From Nitzschia sp. pyKryTriq1 (Eukaryota > Bacillariophyta > Bacillariophyceae > Bacillariales > Bacillariaceae), in the NCBI GenBank assembly GCA_956465555.1, contig OY101118.1, positions 372,001-436,000 on the forward strand: a stretch of DNA of 64,000 nucleotides. The letters run 5' to 3'. The notes beneath the pieces are model-generated. The model had not been told where the DNA came from. It searched no databases and saw nothing but the letters and a program-made list of their open reading frames with translations. Positions 9,997-20,800 of the stretch are shown piece by piece; position 1 is the first letter of the stretch, and every line of letters starts with the position of its first letter. The position numbers and the translations under genes were made by a program.

Positions 9997-11510
9997 TCAC
10001 CTTGGAAGCCTTTGGGCCGCTTTCATCCATAGACGCGAGGCCCCATTCGATTCTCGAATGAGTACCGTTAGATCCATATTGCCGCATCCATCCATATAGT
10101 CCTCGTTGCCCAGAGGATCAAGGAACACTTTGGCTAGGTCCATCAATCCCAAATAGAATAGGGTAAAGATACCCATGGAAATAACTGAAAAGATACCAAG
10201 ATCAGCGTATCTGCAAACGAAGAATCGAAACAAACAAGAGGTGTTCAGTATGCGAATACAATAATATGTACTATATCAAGCAGCAGAAACGCAGGCCTGG
10301 GGACTGTGACCCCCCCCCCCCCCCCCCCGAAAACGACAACAAGAAAGAGGACTTACTGAGCCAATGGTGCACAAAATAAAAAGGAGTCCACGAGAATCTG
10401 CACAAAGTGAGCATATGCCAACGGTATGCGGCCGTTGACTTTGTGAGAGACTTGGCTCGACATGCTTCTCAAGATGCATGCCTTGTCTAGTAGTACGTGC
10501 TCCAACCCCGCACCTCCTTCCAAAATTCCCTTCTTTTGTGCTTGGTGGCATTTGTATATCACCCACTCCAAGAGAACATAATGCCGCTCGGTCTTTGTCA
10601 ATCCCATTTGCATCTCCATGGTTTCCTTTTCGTGGATCGACATCATGCCTCTTGTAACCATCCGCGCGAAGCCTCGATCCGTCAAAAGGATGCGAAAGCG
10701 CCTGGCATGGGTGGCCCACATGAGGATATGGTAGACTCGTAGTACCGAAGCTACCTCTTCAAGGAATCTATATGCCTCTGGTGTATATGTACCGTCCTTC
10801 TTACGTTTCACGTGTGTAGCTAGAAGAAGATTGATATCGTTGATGCGGCCTTGTAAGGATCTTCCAATTTCGTAGACTTTTTGCCAAAATGAATAGGCTT
10901 GGGCGACAAAGAAGGTCAAGAGAAAGGTCGTCAAGCCCATGAGGGACTTCCAAATACTTCCAACCATCACAAGGCGTGCTAGCATGGGAGAAATAACTCC
11001 AGTCGAATCTGGAAAATCCCACACTCTCCAATCGCCGTGCGTCATGTTCCTCAAAAAGGCACAAACGACCAGGGCTCCCAGCATGTTGCGAAGGGCGCTT
11101 TTCATAGTATGATAAAAGACGGTGGCATACCACTGCCGCCAAAGCCACCTTCTTTGTGGCAAAAATCGATGAATGATGATTCCGCCATGAGTTCCAATGA
11201 GGACATCCAACACTTGGTCGAGCTCTTCGTCCGTGACTTCGTCTTCTAGATCGTCAATGTTGGGAGCGGGATTTGGATCTTGCGACACATCGATCGTTGT
11301 AATTCGTCTAGCAGGAACATGGCCTCCTCGAATAGCAATCAAATTTGTAGCTGATATTGGAGCCCGGGTCCGACCTAGGAAAAAATGGGGTCGGGGATGT
11401 GTAGAAGACGCCTCCAAACGCGGAGCGACTACCAGTAACACCAGAAAGAGTAGCACGCCTTGGAGAACAGACAAGAGAGTGAACCTACTACTAGTACAAG
11501 CAGTCCACAT
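9997..11510 (-). CDS. Bestrophin-like chloride channel, two exons
   Basis: Exon 1 is 10357-11510 and exon 2 is 9997-10210, with a 146-bp intron at 10211-10356. The donor is GTAAGT and the acceptor TTTGCAG. The join gives IPLAYAHFVQILVDSF, then PLAQ|YADLGIFSV, and a 455-residue protein. The conserved Pro-rich membrane segment and the downstream LDPLGNEDY block are typical of bestrophin/RFP-TM channels, which conduct chloride or bicarbonate. In diatoms some bestrophin-like proteins sit at thylakoids and are linked to carbon concentration. The N-terminus is hydrophobic (residues 9-33) and followed by a Ser/Pro/Arg-rich stretch, so it is probably targeted to an organelle or the secretory route. 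The intron contains an 18-bp C run on the plus strand, which is poly-G in the transcript. Confidence 0.82.
10311..10328. repeat. Poly-C tract inside bestrophin intron
   Basis: About 18 consecutive C residues on the plus strand lie within the 146-bp intron, so the pre-mRNA has a G run about 30 nt from the 5' splice site. Confidence 0.9.
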
Positions 11511-12467
11511 TATTATGCTCGGCCCTAAACTGACGCGGGTCGAACGTGACGAATCTCTGGGGTTGCTTCGTCAAGGTACCGGTGTGGTACGGCGGTTGAT
11601 AGCAGGTGGGGGGGGGGGGATGAATTGAATTGCATTGCATTGAATTGTATTTGTTGTTTGTTGTGGATGGAGATACAAGGAACAAGGATACTGCGTGCCG
11701 GTACTGGTACTGTACCAGGTACTGTACGGGTACAGTACAGCTAGGAACTTGTACGTGGTACGAAGATCCAAAAGTAGACGACTGACTCGTTCGATTCATT
11801 CGAGTGACTGCGAAAGCCAGACGGGAAAGAACGCTTGCTAAAAAATGAATTTGAAATTCCTTATTCCTCCATTGGGCTATGGGCTTGGATTCATCTTTGG
11901 TTTGACGTGGGGCGCGCGCGCCGGCCCACCTGGCGAAAGCCGAAACTCCAAATCAATCGTGCATGGCCGAAAAATGAGGCCGGGCGGTCGTCGATGATGC
12001 CGATCTGCTTTTTCAATTTGGAACGATCGAGGGTTCACGTGAAAGTGAGAAGCTTTTTACCTTCTCCCTTTTCGTTACTCTACTTACTAGGAGAGAGTCT
12101 GCTACTGGGGAATGAATTGTTAGAGATTCTTTCAGCTTCTACTACAGTTAATGTTGTTCTTCGACTCTGGTGTGCTGGTAGTAGTACCACAGAGGGGCTG
12201 GCTGGTCTCGCCGTCTTCTCGCTGCTACTAGTTCTTGTCGTCTTCGTTCAGTTCTCCCAGCAATTGTATTTTAGCATAAAGAGTTCGTCCTAGAAAAGCA
12301 ACATTAGGAATATGAGAAGCTTTTTGTAGTTGAGTTGCCTATTGCTAGTAGGAGTTATCATTGCTGCTGCTAGTAGTAGTGGCTTCCCTGTGACGACTGG
12401 TGCTTTCTCGTCCCCCCCCCCCCCCCCTCCTCCAAGTGTTTGAGTAGTAGTAGCCTAGTACAAACCC
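11511..12467. other. Intergenic region between bestrophin start and cyclin 3' end
   Basis: No gene is supported. A 152-codon frame at 11835 starts at TTG and has no family content. A G10 run lies near 11608, GGTACCGGT pieces near 11575 and 11700, and a C14 run near 12413. The bestrophin promoter should lie in the left part. Confidence 0.5.
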
Positions 12468-13484
12468 CTAACATATTTGGACCTTGACGTACCGACGTCT
12501 CTCCGCCACACTACGCGGCGATTCCCTTGCATCTCCGTAGAGGCTTGCTTGCTTGTTGTTAGTGAATGAAGAACCATGTTTGACATTTTGTTGTTGCTGC
12601 TGCTGCTGCTGCTGGTAGTACGCCGTGACGATGGCTTCGTTGAGAATCTTTCCTGACGATAGCGACTGGACCACCAATGCTCGAAGCTTTTGTTGCAAAG
12701 TCTCAGCAGTGAAACTGCTGCCTGTCATCGATAGTGCATCAGAAAAGTCCCCAGCAAAATAATGGTCTAGGTACTCGTACGTATCGTGGCTCAGAACGCA
12801 TCGCAAGGCATTCATCACACTCGCCAAGGCAAGGGAGGAAGCGCTGGCCTCCAATAGGAAGAATTCTTCCGTCATGGCTAGCGGAATGTGTGACTGTGCC
12901 ACATCCAAGACTGTCGCTCGATCGGGTACAAGTTCCAACGGGATGAGATCGACCAATGTCCGGCAAAAGGCGGCGGCCGTCGGTGGGTTGACACGCCATT
13001 GAATCGCTTTCAGAATTTCTTGCTCCATGTCTTCAATATCTTGGGCAAGGAAGCGGCCGCAGCTCAAAGTTTCCATTTGCTTAGGAGTCAAACATTGTTG
13101 TTCGTGAATCTTGGCGGCAATGTAGAGGCCCGTCATGCAAGCAACCTGGTATCGGTGGGCCTCGCTCAAGAGTTCGGTCTGAACGGCCACAAACCGATCG
13201 ACAATCGACATGGCGATTTCAACCGTGTCATTTTCAAATTTGCAAGTCGAAGCAATATTGTAGTTCCATCCGATCATTGCCCTTCGCCACTCCAAGTAGA
13301 GCGGAATATCATCGGGAAATTCGTCGGCGCGTTCCAAATGAGCGGTCGGTACTTGATAGTTCTTGATCTCTTGTTGTCTCATGGCTCGGAGAGTGTCGAG
13401 TGCCATACTGCTGTAGCTGCTGCTGCTGCTGCTGCTGTCAGTTTCGTCGCCAGTGTAGTTATTATTGTTATAGTAAAAAGTCAT
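12468..13484 (-). CDS. Cyclin, N-terminal-domain type
   Basis: The 338-residue product has a cyclin box at about residues 70-165. It includes a short Trp/Asn motif region, then IAMSIVDRFVAV, YQVACMTGLYIAAKIHEQ, and the RFLAQDIEDMEQEILKAIQW helix. A second, weaker cyclin fold follows. Cyclins activate cyclin-dependent kinases, and diatoms have an expanded set of short cyclins linked to nutrient or light signals; this could be one. The N-terminus has a Ser run and the C-terminus a Gln run, both encoded by CTG-type triplet repeats (near 13425 and 12595). A second Met at residue 27 is an alternative start. It is divergent from the aminopropyltransferase-like gene 1 kb away. Confidence 0.83.
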   Translation of the reverse strand: MTFYYNNNNYTGDETDSSSSSSSYSSMALDTLRAMRQQEIKNYQVPTAHLERADEFPDDIPLYLEWRRAMIGWNYNIASTCKFENDTVEIAMSIVDRFVAVQTELLSEAHRYQVACMTGLYIAAKIHEQQCLTPKQMETLSCGRFLAQDIEDMEQEILKAIQWRVNPPTAAAFCRTLVDLIPLELVPDRATVLDVAQSHIPLAMTEEFFLLEASASSLALASVMNALRCVLSHDTYEYLDHYFAGDFSDALSMTGSSFTAETLQQKLRALVVQSLSSGKILNEAIVTAYYQQQQQQQQQNVKHGSSFTNNKQASLYGDARESPRSVAERRRYVKVQIC

Positions 13485-14492
13485 TGTTTATTTCTTGTGA
13501 TTGAGAGAAAAGAATACGGTATGGTTGGAGAGTTTGACCTCGCGGTTTGTGGATGGTTGAAAAAGTGAAGACGGAAAGAATGAGCGAGAAGCTTCTTGCC
13601 TTTTCCAAAATTCGCTCGCTCGCCGCGGGAGGCTTTCTCGTTTCTCGATTTCTGGTTTCTGGGCTTCTCGGTTAGGCTCTCGGTGATTCTTGGTTGGGCC
13701 TCGCTCGCTTCGCCGGATCGCCTGCATGCACACGTACCGGTACGTGATGCCGCCGTTGTTGGAGCTTCACTACCGGTCCTGCTTCTTCCAGAGGAAGGTC
13801 AATGATTGAGTCATGCGTGAGTCGTCGTCGCCTACGTGAAACGTCTGTAGATTTGCTACGGGGGCGAAAATGTGACTCAAGCTGGTTTCGTGAGTGGCTT
13901 TTTGTTTCTCCGTCGGTCTTCTTTCGACTGCTCGCGGCGAAACCACCATGACCCCAAATTTACAGAGCGGATCGCTTCGCCGGGTGCCGTCGTCGTGTGT
14001 GTCTTGTCTGTTTTGCATGAAGAAAGGGGAAGGGGAGGAGCGAGGCCGCATATCCCCCTTTTTGTAGCAAGGGGACAAGGGCGGAGCTCGGAGCTCGTAG
14101 ACTACCGATATCTCGGATGGAGATATTATTGTAGCTTGCAGCAGAATGATCATCGCAACACCACCCACCACCCATCACACCTACCGACGACCATGATGTT
14201 TGTCCCTTCTGCAGATTCCTTCCTCTTGTTTTCTTCTATCATCTTGAATCATATTACCGGTATAAGTTGATGTAGTCCATCAGAAAAGTCCCAAAAGTGC
14301 TGCCACCTCTACTATCTAGTAGTGGCAGTCGTGGTCATTGCGAGTACTGTACAGTACGAGTATTGCATTCATCCAACGACGCAAGCGCCGGCCTTCCATA
14401 CTTACCGGTACGAGTGACTGGTGAAAATCCCCGATAAAAGTTTCAGTACAAACCAATCAAGCGTTTACGTACATACAAGTACCCCAAGGACA
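13485..14492. other. Divergent promoter region, cyclin / aminopropyltransferase-like
   Basis: No gene is supported over 1 kb; the frames here have no family content. A pyrimidine-rich TTTCTCG tract spans 13600-13690. A perfect 16-bp palindrome CACGTACCGGTACGTG lies at 13731-13746, and ACCGGTA pieces lie near 14255 and 14403. Confidence 0.5.
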
Positions 14493-15569
14493 ATGACCGA
14501 TGCCGGGTTTCTGTTTCGGGAGGACCTGGTGGCGCCGGGCCTGGTGTTTGAGATGGAATTGAAAGAAATCATATATCGTCACTCTGATGCCAGCACTACT
14601 ACGAGAGGGGAAGAATCATCGAAGCACCGCCAGCACAAAAAGGTCAATGTGATTCGTACTACGTACTTTGGAAAAACACTGGTAACGGATGGAAAGACAA
14701 AAAGCACAGAGCTCGACGAGTTCGCTTACCATGAAAGTCTCGTGCATCCCGCTCTCTTAAATTTCTGCCAGCACATTTACAACCGCGATAACAAGGCACC
14801 CATCAGGGTTTTCATTGGAGGTGGATGTGACTTAGCAACTGCGAGAGAGGTTCTGAGGTACCCGTTAGTTGAAAAGGTGGTCATGGTAGTAGATTTGGAT
14901 GAGAGCAGGGTTGTGGACATTTGTGTTCAATATTTGCCAGAATGGGGTGGAGAGGCGGTCAAGAATAATCCGCGTTTGGAATTGATCATCGGAGATGCCT
15001 ATACCTATCTTTTGGAATGTACGGATATATTTGATATCATCATTCTGAGCATGCCGTGTCCAACCCAGCTTGATCAGACGGGAATCGGCCGTATTTACAC
15101 GAAGGAACTGTACCAGCATGCTGCCACCACAATCTTGTCGCCAAACGGCGTCTTTGTGACTCAGGCTGGAATGGCCGATGCGGTCCCTCCGCCGCATGCC
15201 GATGCCGGGCCAACAGATACTACTTCCTTTTGTCCTATTCACAATACTCTCGCCCAAGTCTTTACTTGTGTTTTATCATACACTCAACCCATGCCAAGTT
15301 TCGGGTGCGATTGGGGCTTTGTCATGGCTTGTGGTGGCCCAATCGGATCGACGCAGGGATCTGAGACTTCACGGGATGATTGGGGAACTATTGACGTGGA
15401 TACAGTCGACAATCTGATTGAATCCTATATCCAAGATGGTGAGAAAGCATTGCGCATGTACGACGGGGTAACACACAGCCGAATGTTTGCTCTTTGCAAA
15501 GCCCTCAGGACACAACTTGCCACTGACACTCGGGTCATGACCAAGGATAATCCAGTCTTCTTGTGCTAA
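14493..15569 (+). CDS. Divergent spermidine/thermospermine-synthase-like protein
   Basis: The 358-residue product has the aminopropyltransferase fold: an N-terminal beta part, DEFAYHESLVHP at residues 75-86, then a Rossmann core (VFIGGGCDLATAREVLRYP, residues 107-124) and IIGDAY (165-170). It resembles thermospermine synthases most. Two points are odd. The usual GGGEG or GGGDG polyamine loop reads GGGCD. The catalytic block, normally with two Asp and DP, reads FDIIILSMPCP (180-190) and has neither Asp. It may therefore act on another substrate or be inactive. The frame extends upstream to GTG at 14421; the first ATG is at 14493. Confidence 0.8.
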   Translation: MTDAGFLFREDLVAPGLVFEMELKEIIYRHSDASTTTRGEESSKHRQHKKVNVIRTTYFGKTLVTDGKTKSTELDEFAYHESLVHPALLNFCQHIYNRDNKAPIRVFIGGGCDLATAREVLRYPLVEKVVMVVDLDESRVVDICVQYLPEWGGEAVKNNPRLELIIGDAYTYLLECTDIFDIIILSMPCPTQLDQTGIGRIYTKELYQHAATTILSPNGVFVTQAGMADAVPPPHADAGPTDTTSFCPIHNTLAQVFTCVLSYTQPMPSFGCDWGFVMACGGPIGSTQGSETSRDDWGTIDVDTVDNLIESYIQDGEKALRMYDGVTHSRMFALCKALRTQLATDTRVMTKDNPVFLC

Positions 15570-15976
15570 TGGGTAGCAAGCTAGCTAGCAAAGCAATTAT
15601 TAAACAACCTGTGAGAAATATTCGCATTAAGAAGGCGAGGAGCGAAGACGAAATGATCTTTACAGTACTAGCGTCCTCTCTATATTCTCGAGCGGCCCCG
15701 GCGCCGTATAGTAGTAGATGCCGATGGGCCGCCCGGCGTGCGTGTTTGGTTCGGAGTTGTCGTTTCCCGTGCTTTTTTCTGTGACCCTTTTCCCGCACTT
15801 TTTAATACCGCTTTCTTGCGATGTTTCGATGTTGTTACGTATTACCCTTGCTATGATTGCACCTGCTGCGTATCCCTTATTCTTCACCAACAAACCACAA
15901 ACCCAACTTGCTCTAGAGTATATTATTACCACCGCTTCGACTTGGAAGAACACATCATACACTTCATGACAACACG
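15570..15976. other. Intergenic region
   Basis: No gene is supported in this 407-bp spacer between two plus-strand genes. Nothing distinctive was seen beyond GC-rich patches near 15700. Confidence 0.45.
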
Positions 15977-17155
15977 ATGATTCAAGCTGTTCGAGTGCAT
16001 GAATTTGCGGCTTTAGAAGACGAAAACAATGAGGGTAATTTTCGTCCACGTCAACCAGCACCCAAGAAACTTCGCGAGGTGTTATCACTCGATTCCATCC
16101 CACGCCCGCGCTTGAAGAATGACCAAGATGCGTCAGGATCATCACCATCAGTTGTCATCGAGACACGATATGTGGGAATCCAATATCCGGATGCACTCCA
16201 AGCTCAGGGGTTGTATCAAGTCCGTCCGCCCTTGCCGTACATTCCGGCAATGGATGTGACCGGAGTCGTTGTGGAGGTGGGCGGAAGTCAAGTGGGAGGG
16301 GGAAGAATGTCGGCGTTACAAGTGGGCGATCGGGTGCTGGCGACAATGTTGCAGCACGGAGGAACGGGGGCCATGGCGCAATTCGTAATCGCTCCCACAT
16401 CCTGTGTGTACAAAGTTCCTTCCAATTTGCACTTGTCCAAGTGTGCCAACATTGGTCGAAATTACTTTGCCGCGTATCATTCTCTCAAAACGATAGGCTC
16501 TGTAGGACCAGGCTCACTAGTGCTGGTAGATGGAGCGTCGGGGGGTGTCGGCATGGCGACCATCGAGCTAGCGAAAGCTATGGGTGCCAAGGTGATTGCT
16601 GGAGTCAGTACAGCAGAAAAGAAGCAATTTCCTCAAAGCGTGGGTGCCGATGCTGTCGTTTCCTACGGCGCGCCGACAAAGGACAAGAAGCAACAAAAGC
16701 AAAATTACAAAGACTTTCGCAATCAAGTGCGACAGGTGGCTAAGGCATTGGGACATTCTCAGGGAGTGGATCTGGTGGTTGATATGGTTCAAGGAAGCCT
16801 ATTCGAGACGTTGGTCTCGTGTGTCCGGCCCCTGGGGACTATTGCTTTGGTTGGATTTACGGCGGGCCAAAAGCCGATTAGACCGGGATTGCTCTTGGTG
16901 AAGGAAGTCAATGTAGTAGGAAGTTTGTGGGGAAGATGGGCGATGCAGTATCCCAAAGAGCATCAGCAGAATGTGCAGGAAATATTGCAGTTTTTGGCGT
17001 CGGGGGCCATTCGACCTCGCGTCGATAGAATCTTTTCCTTGGAGCAGTACGCCGACGCGTTTGAATTGTTTGAGACCAATCAAGGTCGCGGTAATACTGT
17101 GGTTGCTTTCAAAGAAGAAGAAGGGAATACTATTGTGCCGAGGTCTAGACTGTAG
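15977..17155 (+). CDS. Quinone-oxidoreductase-like MDR family protein
   Basis: The 392-residue protein is a medium-chain dehydrogenase/reductase of the zeta-crystallin/QOR type, likely to reduce quinones or enones with NADPH in the cytosol. Visible parts are a GroES-like domain ([41 protein letters not shown]) and a Rossmann domain with [20 protein letters not shown] near residue 180. It ends with a typical [18 protein letters not shown] block. The usual zinc ligands of alcohol dehydrogenases are absent, as in QORs. A Lys/Gln-rich insertion lies near residue 237. Start ATG at 15977 follows ACACG. Confidence 0.88.
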   Translation: MIQAVRVHEFAALEDENNEGNFRPRQPAPKKLREVLSLDSIPRPRLKNDQDASGSSPSVVIETRYVGIQYPDALQAQGLYQVRPPLPYIPAMDVTGVVVEVGGSQVGGGRMSALQVGDRVLATMLQHGGTGAMAQFVIAPTSCVYKVPSNLHLSKCANIGRNYFAAYHSLKTIGSVGPGSLVLVDGASGGVGMATIELAKAMGAKVIAGVSTAEKKQFPQSVGADAVVSYGAPTKDKKQQKQNYKDFRNQVRQVAKALGHSQGVDLVVDMVQGSLFETLVSCVRPLGTIALVGFTAGQKPIRPGLLLVKEVNVVGSLWGRWAMQYPKEHQQNVQEILQFLASGAIRPRVDRIFSLEQYADAFELFETNQGRGNTVVAFKEEEGNTIVPRSRL

Positions 17156-17412
17156 ACCGTAAGAATAGGGCCGGATTTGGATCCTTTTAGAGAGCGGACT
17201 GCCAGCAGGAGAACGACAGCACTATTACTCTAGAGAGCCCAGTTGCCTTTGTTGTAATCAAAACTAGACTAGAGAGAGTGTACGGTACAGTATTTAGCAA
17301 ATGACCGTCGACCGGTCCTTCGAGAGGAAATAATGAAAATTTGAGAGATTGGTTCTCATTTCTTCCCCCTTTTTGACCTGCTATACCGGTACTTGTTGAG
17401 AATCATTGATTG

Positions 17413-17441
17413 TGACGTACATCAAACGACGTACAGACGTC
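17413..17441 (+). promoter_or_regulatory. Cluster of ACGT (bZIP-type) cores in the LTR
   Basis: TGACGT at 17413, ACGT at 17429 and GACGTC at 17436 lie within 29 bp. ACGT cores are the usual targets of bZIP factors, and TGACGT-type elements mediate CO2/cAMP responses in diatoms. Function here is inferred. The 3' LTR has the same sites. Confidence 0.4.
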
Positions 17442-17518
17442 GTGACTCGACTCGTTACTCAAACAATACGAGATCAACATCTACTAGACTATATCGATGA
17501 ACTAGACAGACCAAGAAG

Positions 17519-17594
17519 CACGAATTATACTCCGACCTAAACACGAACTACACTCCGATCTAAACACGATTTATACTCCGAAACACGACCTAAA
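17519..17594 (+). repeat. 23-bp tandem repeat in LTR
   Basis: Units beginning CACGA and containing ACTCCGA followed by CTAAA are repeated at 17519, 17542, 17565 (shortened) and 17584 (partial). The 3' LTR has the same array near 25141-25216. Confidence 0.85.
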
Positions 17595-17837
17595 GTGCGG
17601 GTCTGGAAAGTAAAAGAAGCAGCAGAAAGTAGACATCTAAAATAGTCATAATTTGGAAAACGAGAGATTCGTAGGACATATCGTACGACTTATTAGACTA
17701 GAGACTTCGCAACATACTGTACAGTACTAAAGCCTGAAGCTTACTAGTACACCGAATCGCTACTTTCTGCTAGCCCAAATTATCGATCACTTACCGTAAG
17801 TCTAGCTGGAACAAACGTAAACGAACACGAAAGGAAA

Positions 17838-20800
17838 ATGACGAACACGGCGCTATTCGACGCCGAGACCGACGAATTTTCGACCAACAAGGAAACAAGG
17901 ATCTATGTACTCCTTTTTGAAGGTAAGGCCACCGATTGGCCGACCTGGAAAGAGAAGTACCTTGCTCGTGCACGATCGAGCAAGTCAGGACGCAAGATAT
18001 TCATCGATTCGTCCGACCTGAAGTTGGACCTCGATGAGTATCGAGACGAGGACGGAAACGTGCCTGAAGACATTCAAAAAGAGGTCGCGCTCAACGTCAA
18101 GTACAATGACGTAGCGTACTCAGACCTACTTTTGTCAATGAATACGAAGACAGCCGAAGGGAAGGCTGCGTTCAACATAGTTAAATGGTCAAAGGACCGC
18201 AAAAATGGGCGCGGAAATGCGCGAGAAGCCTGGAAGAAACTCGTAGAGAAATACGAGCCGAGGAACGCGATGGCGCGTTCCGAACTGCTAAAGCAGTATT
18301 ACGGCAAGACGTGCGGGGTAAACGAAGACCCCGAATCCTATATCGCGAAGCTAGACGACCTTCGCTACAGAATCGCAGAGGCCGGCGGACAAATGATTGA
18401 CGACGACGCTCTGGTTACGCAAATTCTCAACACGATCCCCAGTAAAGTGTACGGGGACGTAATCGAGATGACGGAATATCAAAAATTAGCGAGCAACGAA
18501 GAAAGCACGGAACACTCGATGACATTAAGTAAAGTCATCGAGATGTTAAGTATTCGGTACCAACGATACCGCAATAACGAAAATAAGAGACAATACAACG
18601 GAAGTGCGAGCGACACGGCGCTGTTCGCCACCTCGCACAAGAAATTCAAAGGGAAGTGTCGCAAGTGCGGCAAAGTGGGGCACATGGCAACGAACTGCAG
18701 AGACGTACAGAGTGACGGACGCAACTCCAGCTCCGGTCGCAGTACTAGCAGTCACCACACGAACAACAGAAATGGAAACAACGGTTTCCAAGGACACTGC
18801 CATCACTGTGGCATCAGGGGACACATGAAGTCGCAATGCCTAAAGCTGAAAAGAGAGCAACAAAACAGGCCAAGCGATTACCGCGGAAGATTCGGGCGCA
18901 CTAACGCGAACAATAACGGACAGCGCAACGAACGAGCAATGCTAGCGCGCGAAGACGTCGTACTACTGGGAGTAGAACCCAACGAGATGCACGACGTGAC
19001 GGACGAGTACCAACGAGAGCTGAGTGCTCAAGGCAAATCAAATGTCTTGCAAACAGTGCAGGACAATGAGGGAAATAATGAAGAAAATGAGCAGAAAATG
19101 AAAATAATGAAACTAGAGCACACAACCGAACAAGATCCGGAAAGGATCGATGCACGTATGGAAATTGATGACGTACCAAAAGCAGGCCCAAAGAAGGCCC
19201 AAGAAGAACAGACGGACAGACGCGAGCAGATGGAAATTGATGACGTGGATGATGACGCATCGAAATCAGGCCCAAAGGACGGTCGCGGACAGACACAAAA
19301 TGTTCGGACAAGCGAACAGAACATCCGAACCAAAACCGATGACGCGACGTCACCGGACCGCACCGGAGCACACACAGACGGTGCAAGACGGCCGAATATT
19401 TTCCAAAGTTTGGAGGCGACGTATCCAAACTTTCAAGTAGAAGTACACTACCAAAACAAGATCTTTTCTAACCAAACTTCCGAATCGTCACCCAAAGAGA
19501 TCATAAAAACGACCTACGTCAAAAAGAAACCAGTTGACCCACGTCTATCACTCTTTAACCACTACAACATGAACCATTCGTCAAAAAGCGACCACTCTAT
19601 CGAGTGCCCGAGCCTTGATCCGCTCGCCGTTTGGCTCCATGAAGACCTGGGAAGCCTAGCTCTTGACCCCGCCTTCATGGACAATTGGAGAGAAGGGGAG
19701 CAAGGGCTGAGCCTCCCAAACTTCTGGGAAAGGCTCGAACGTCGCGTCTCCTTTGAAGACGACGAAAGCCCCAAAAACGTCAACGAGGAGCCGGGGGAAG
19801 CGGAGCCAGAACGTGAACCCGAGCTCTACCGGGCTCCCCCGAGGAACTGCCTCTTGGACGACCTCGAGGAGCACCTCTTCGCTCAACTAGAGGCCCATGG
19901 CCTCGTGGTGGCCCGATCCACACCACGCCGAGCGAAATTGGTGCAAATTGAAGATTCAGAGACCGCGAGGACGACGGCCGGTATCCATGCCTACGAGGCA
20001 GGAGCCAAGGACACCACCACTGAAGAACTCGAGGTAAGCCCCATCCGCTACTTCCCTCCGTCGAGGACTACCAAGAAACAACGGGTAGCGCTCGTGAGGC
20101 ACGAGCCCGAGCGAAAGCTTCAAAGAAGCTGGTACGTCCACAAGCGGCCCGACCCCTCCAGCGACGTCACGGAGCTCCTCCTGCAAAATGTGGCCGTAGT
20201 CCCACCTCCAATGCATGAAGAACGACACCCCCAGTACTTCTCCAACCGGGGATACTGGGTTCCCACGGCCGCGTTCGTCCATTTGGACGACGAGACTTCG
20301 GATCCCCCAAGCCTCGCCGGCCGCCTCGACTCCAGTAGTGGTACCGGCTCCCTCTGGAGCTCTTCTCCATCAGGAACCGAGCAGAATGACCGCAAGCGCA
20401 TGCGGGACGAAGAAGCAAGTGGCAGAGATAATGCCAAGCACCACAAGAACGACGAAATACCGAAGGAGATTGTGTTTGCAAAACACGAATTTTCCAAGCT
20501 TGAAGATGTGTGCTTGCCAACAGTGGAAGTGGGGGCGGAAATTAACCCCTCTTTGCGTCCTTGCAACGCCTGCCGCAGTACTGCGAACGCCGACCTGAAG
20601 TTGTGCAGTGAATGCGGTACCAGCCCTCCCGCCGAGGAGGAGAATGAAGACAGCGATGAGGACAATTTTTCTGAAATCTACGCAGCGAAGCGCGCGTTTT
20701 TACCGTTGCCACAAATTGAGGCCGGCTCGCTCGCAGAGAATAATGAGCCGATCCCAGATCACGTGTCGGTTGGCACTGGCGGCGAACCGGGCGAACAAGA

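Larger units (their letters stand above)
17394..17714 (+). repeat. 5' LTR
   Basis: 321 bp, TGTTGAG...GCAACA. It contains three ACGT cores within 30 bp near its start (17413-17441) and three to four copies of a 23-bp unit (CACGAATTATACTCCGACC-type) at 17519-17594. Both are candidates for U3 promoter elements. Confidence 0.95.

Noticed and set aside
11835-12293. 152-residue hydrophobic protein
   Set aside because: Starts at TTG, with a low-complexity C-terminal part and no recognised domain.
17715-17740. Primer binding site for a host tRNA
   Set aside because: No complement to a tRNA 3' end was recognised directly after the 5' LTR.
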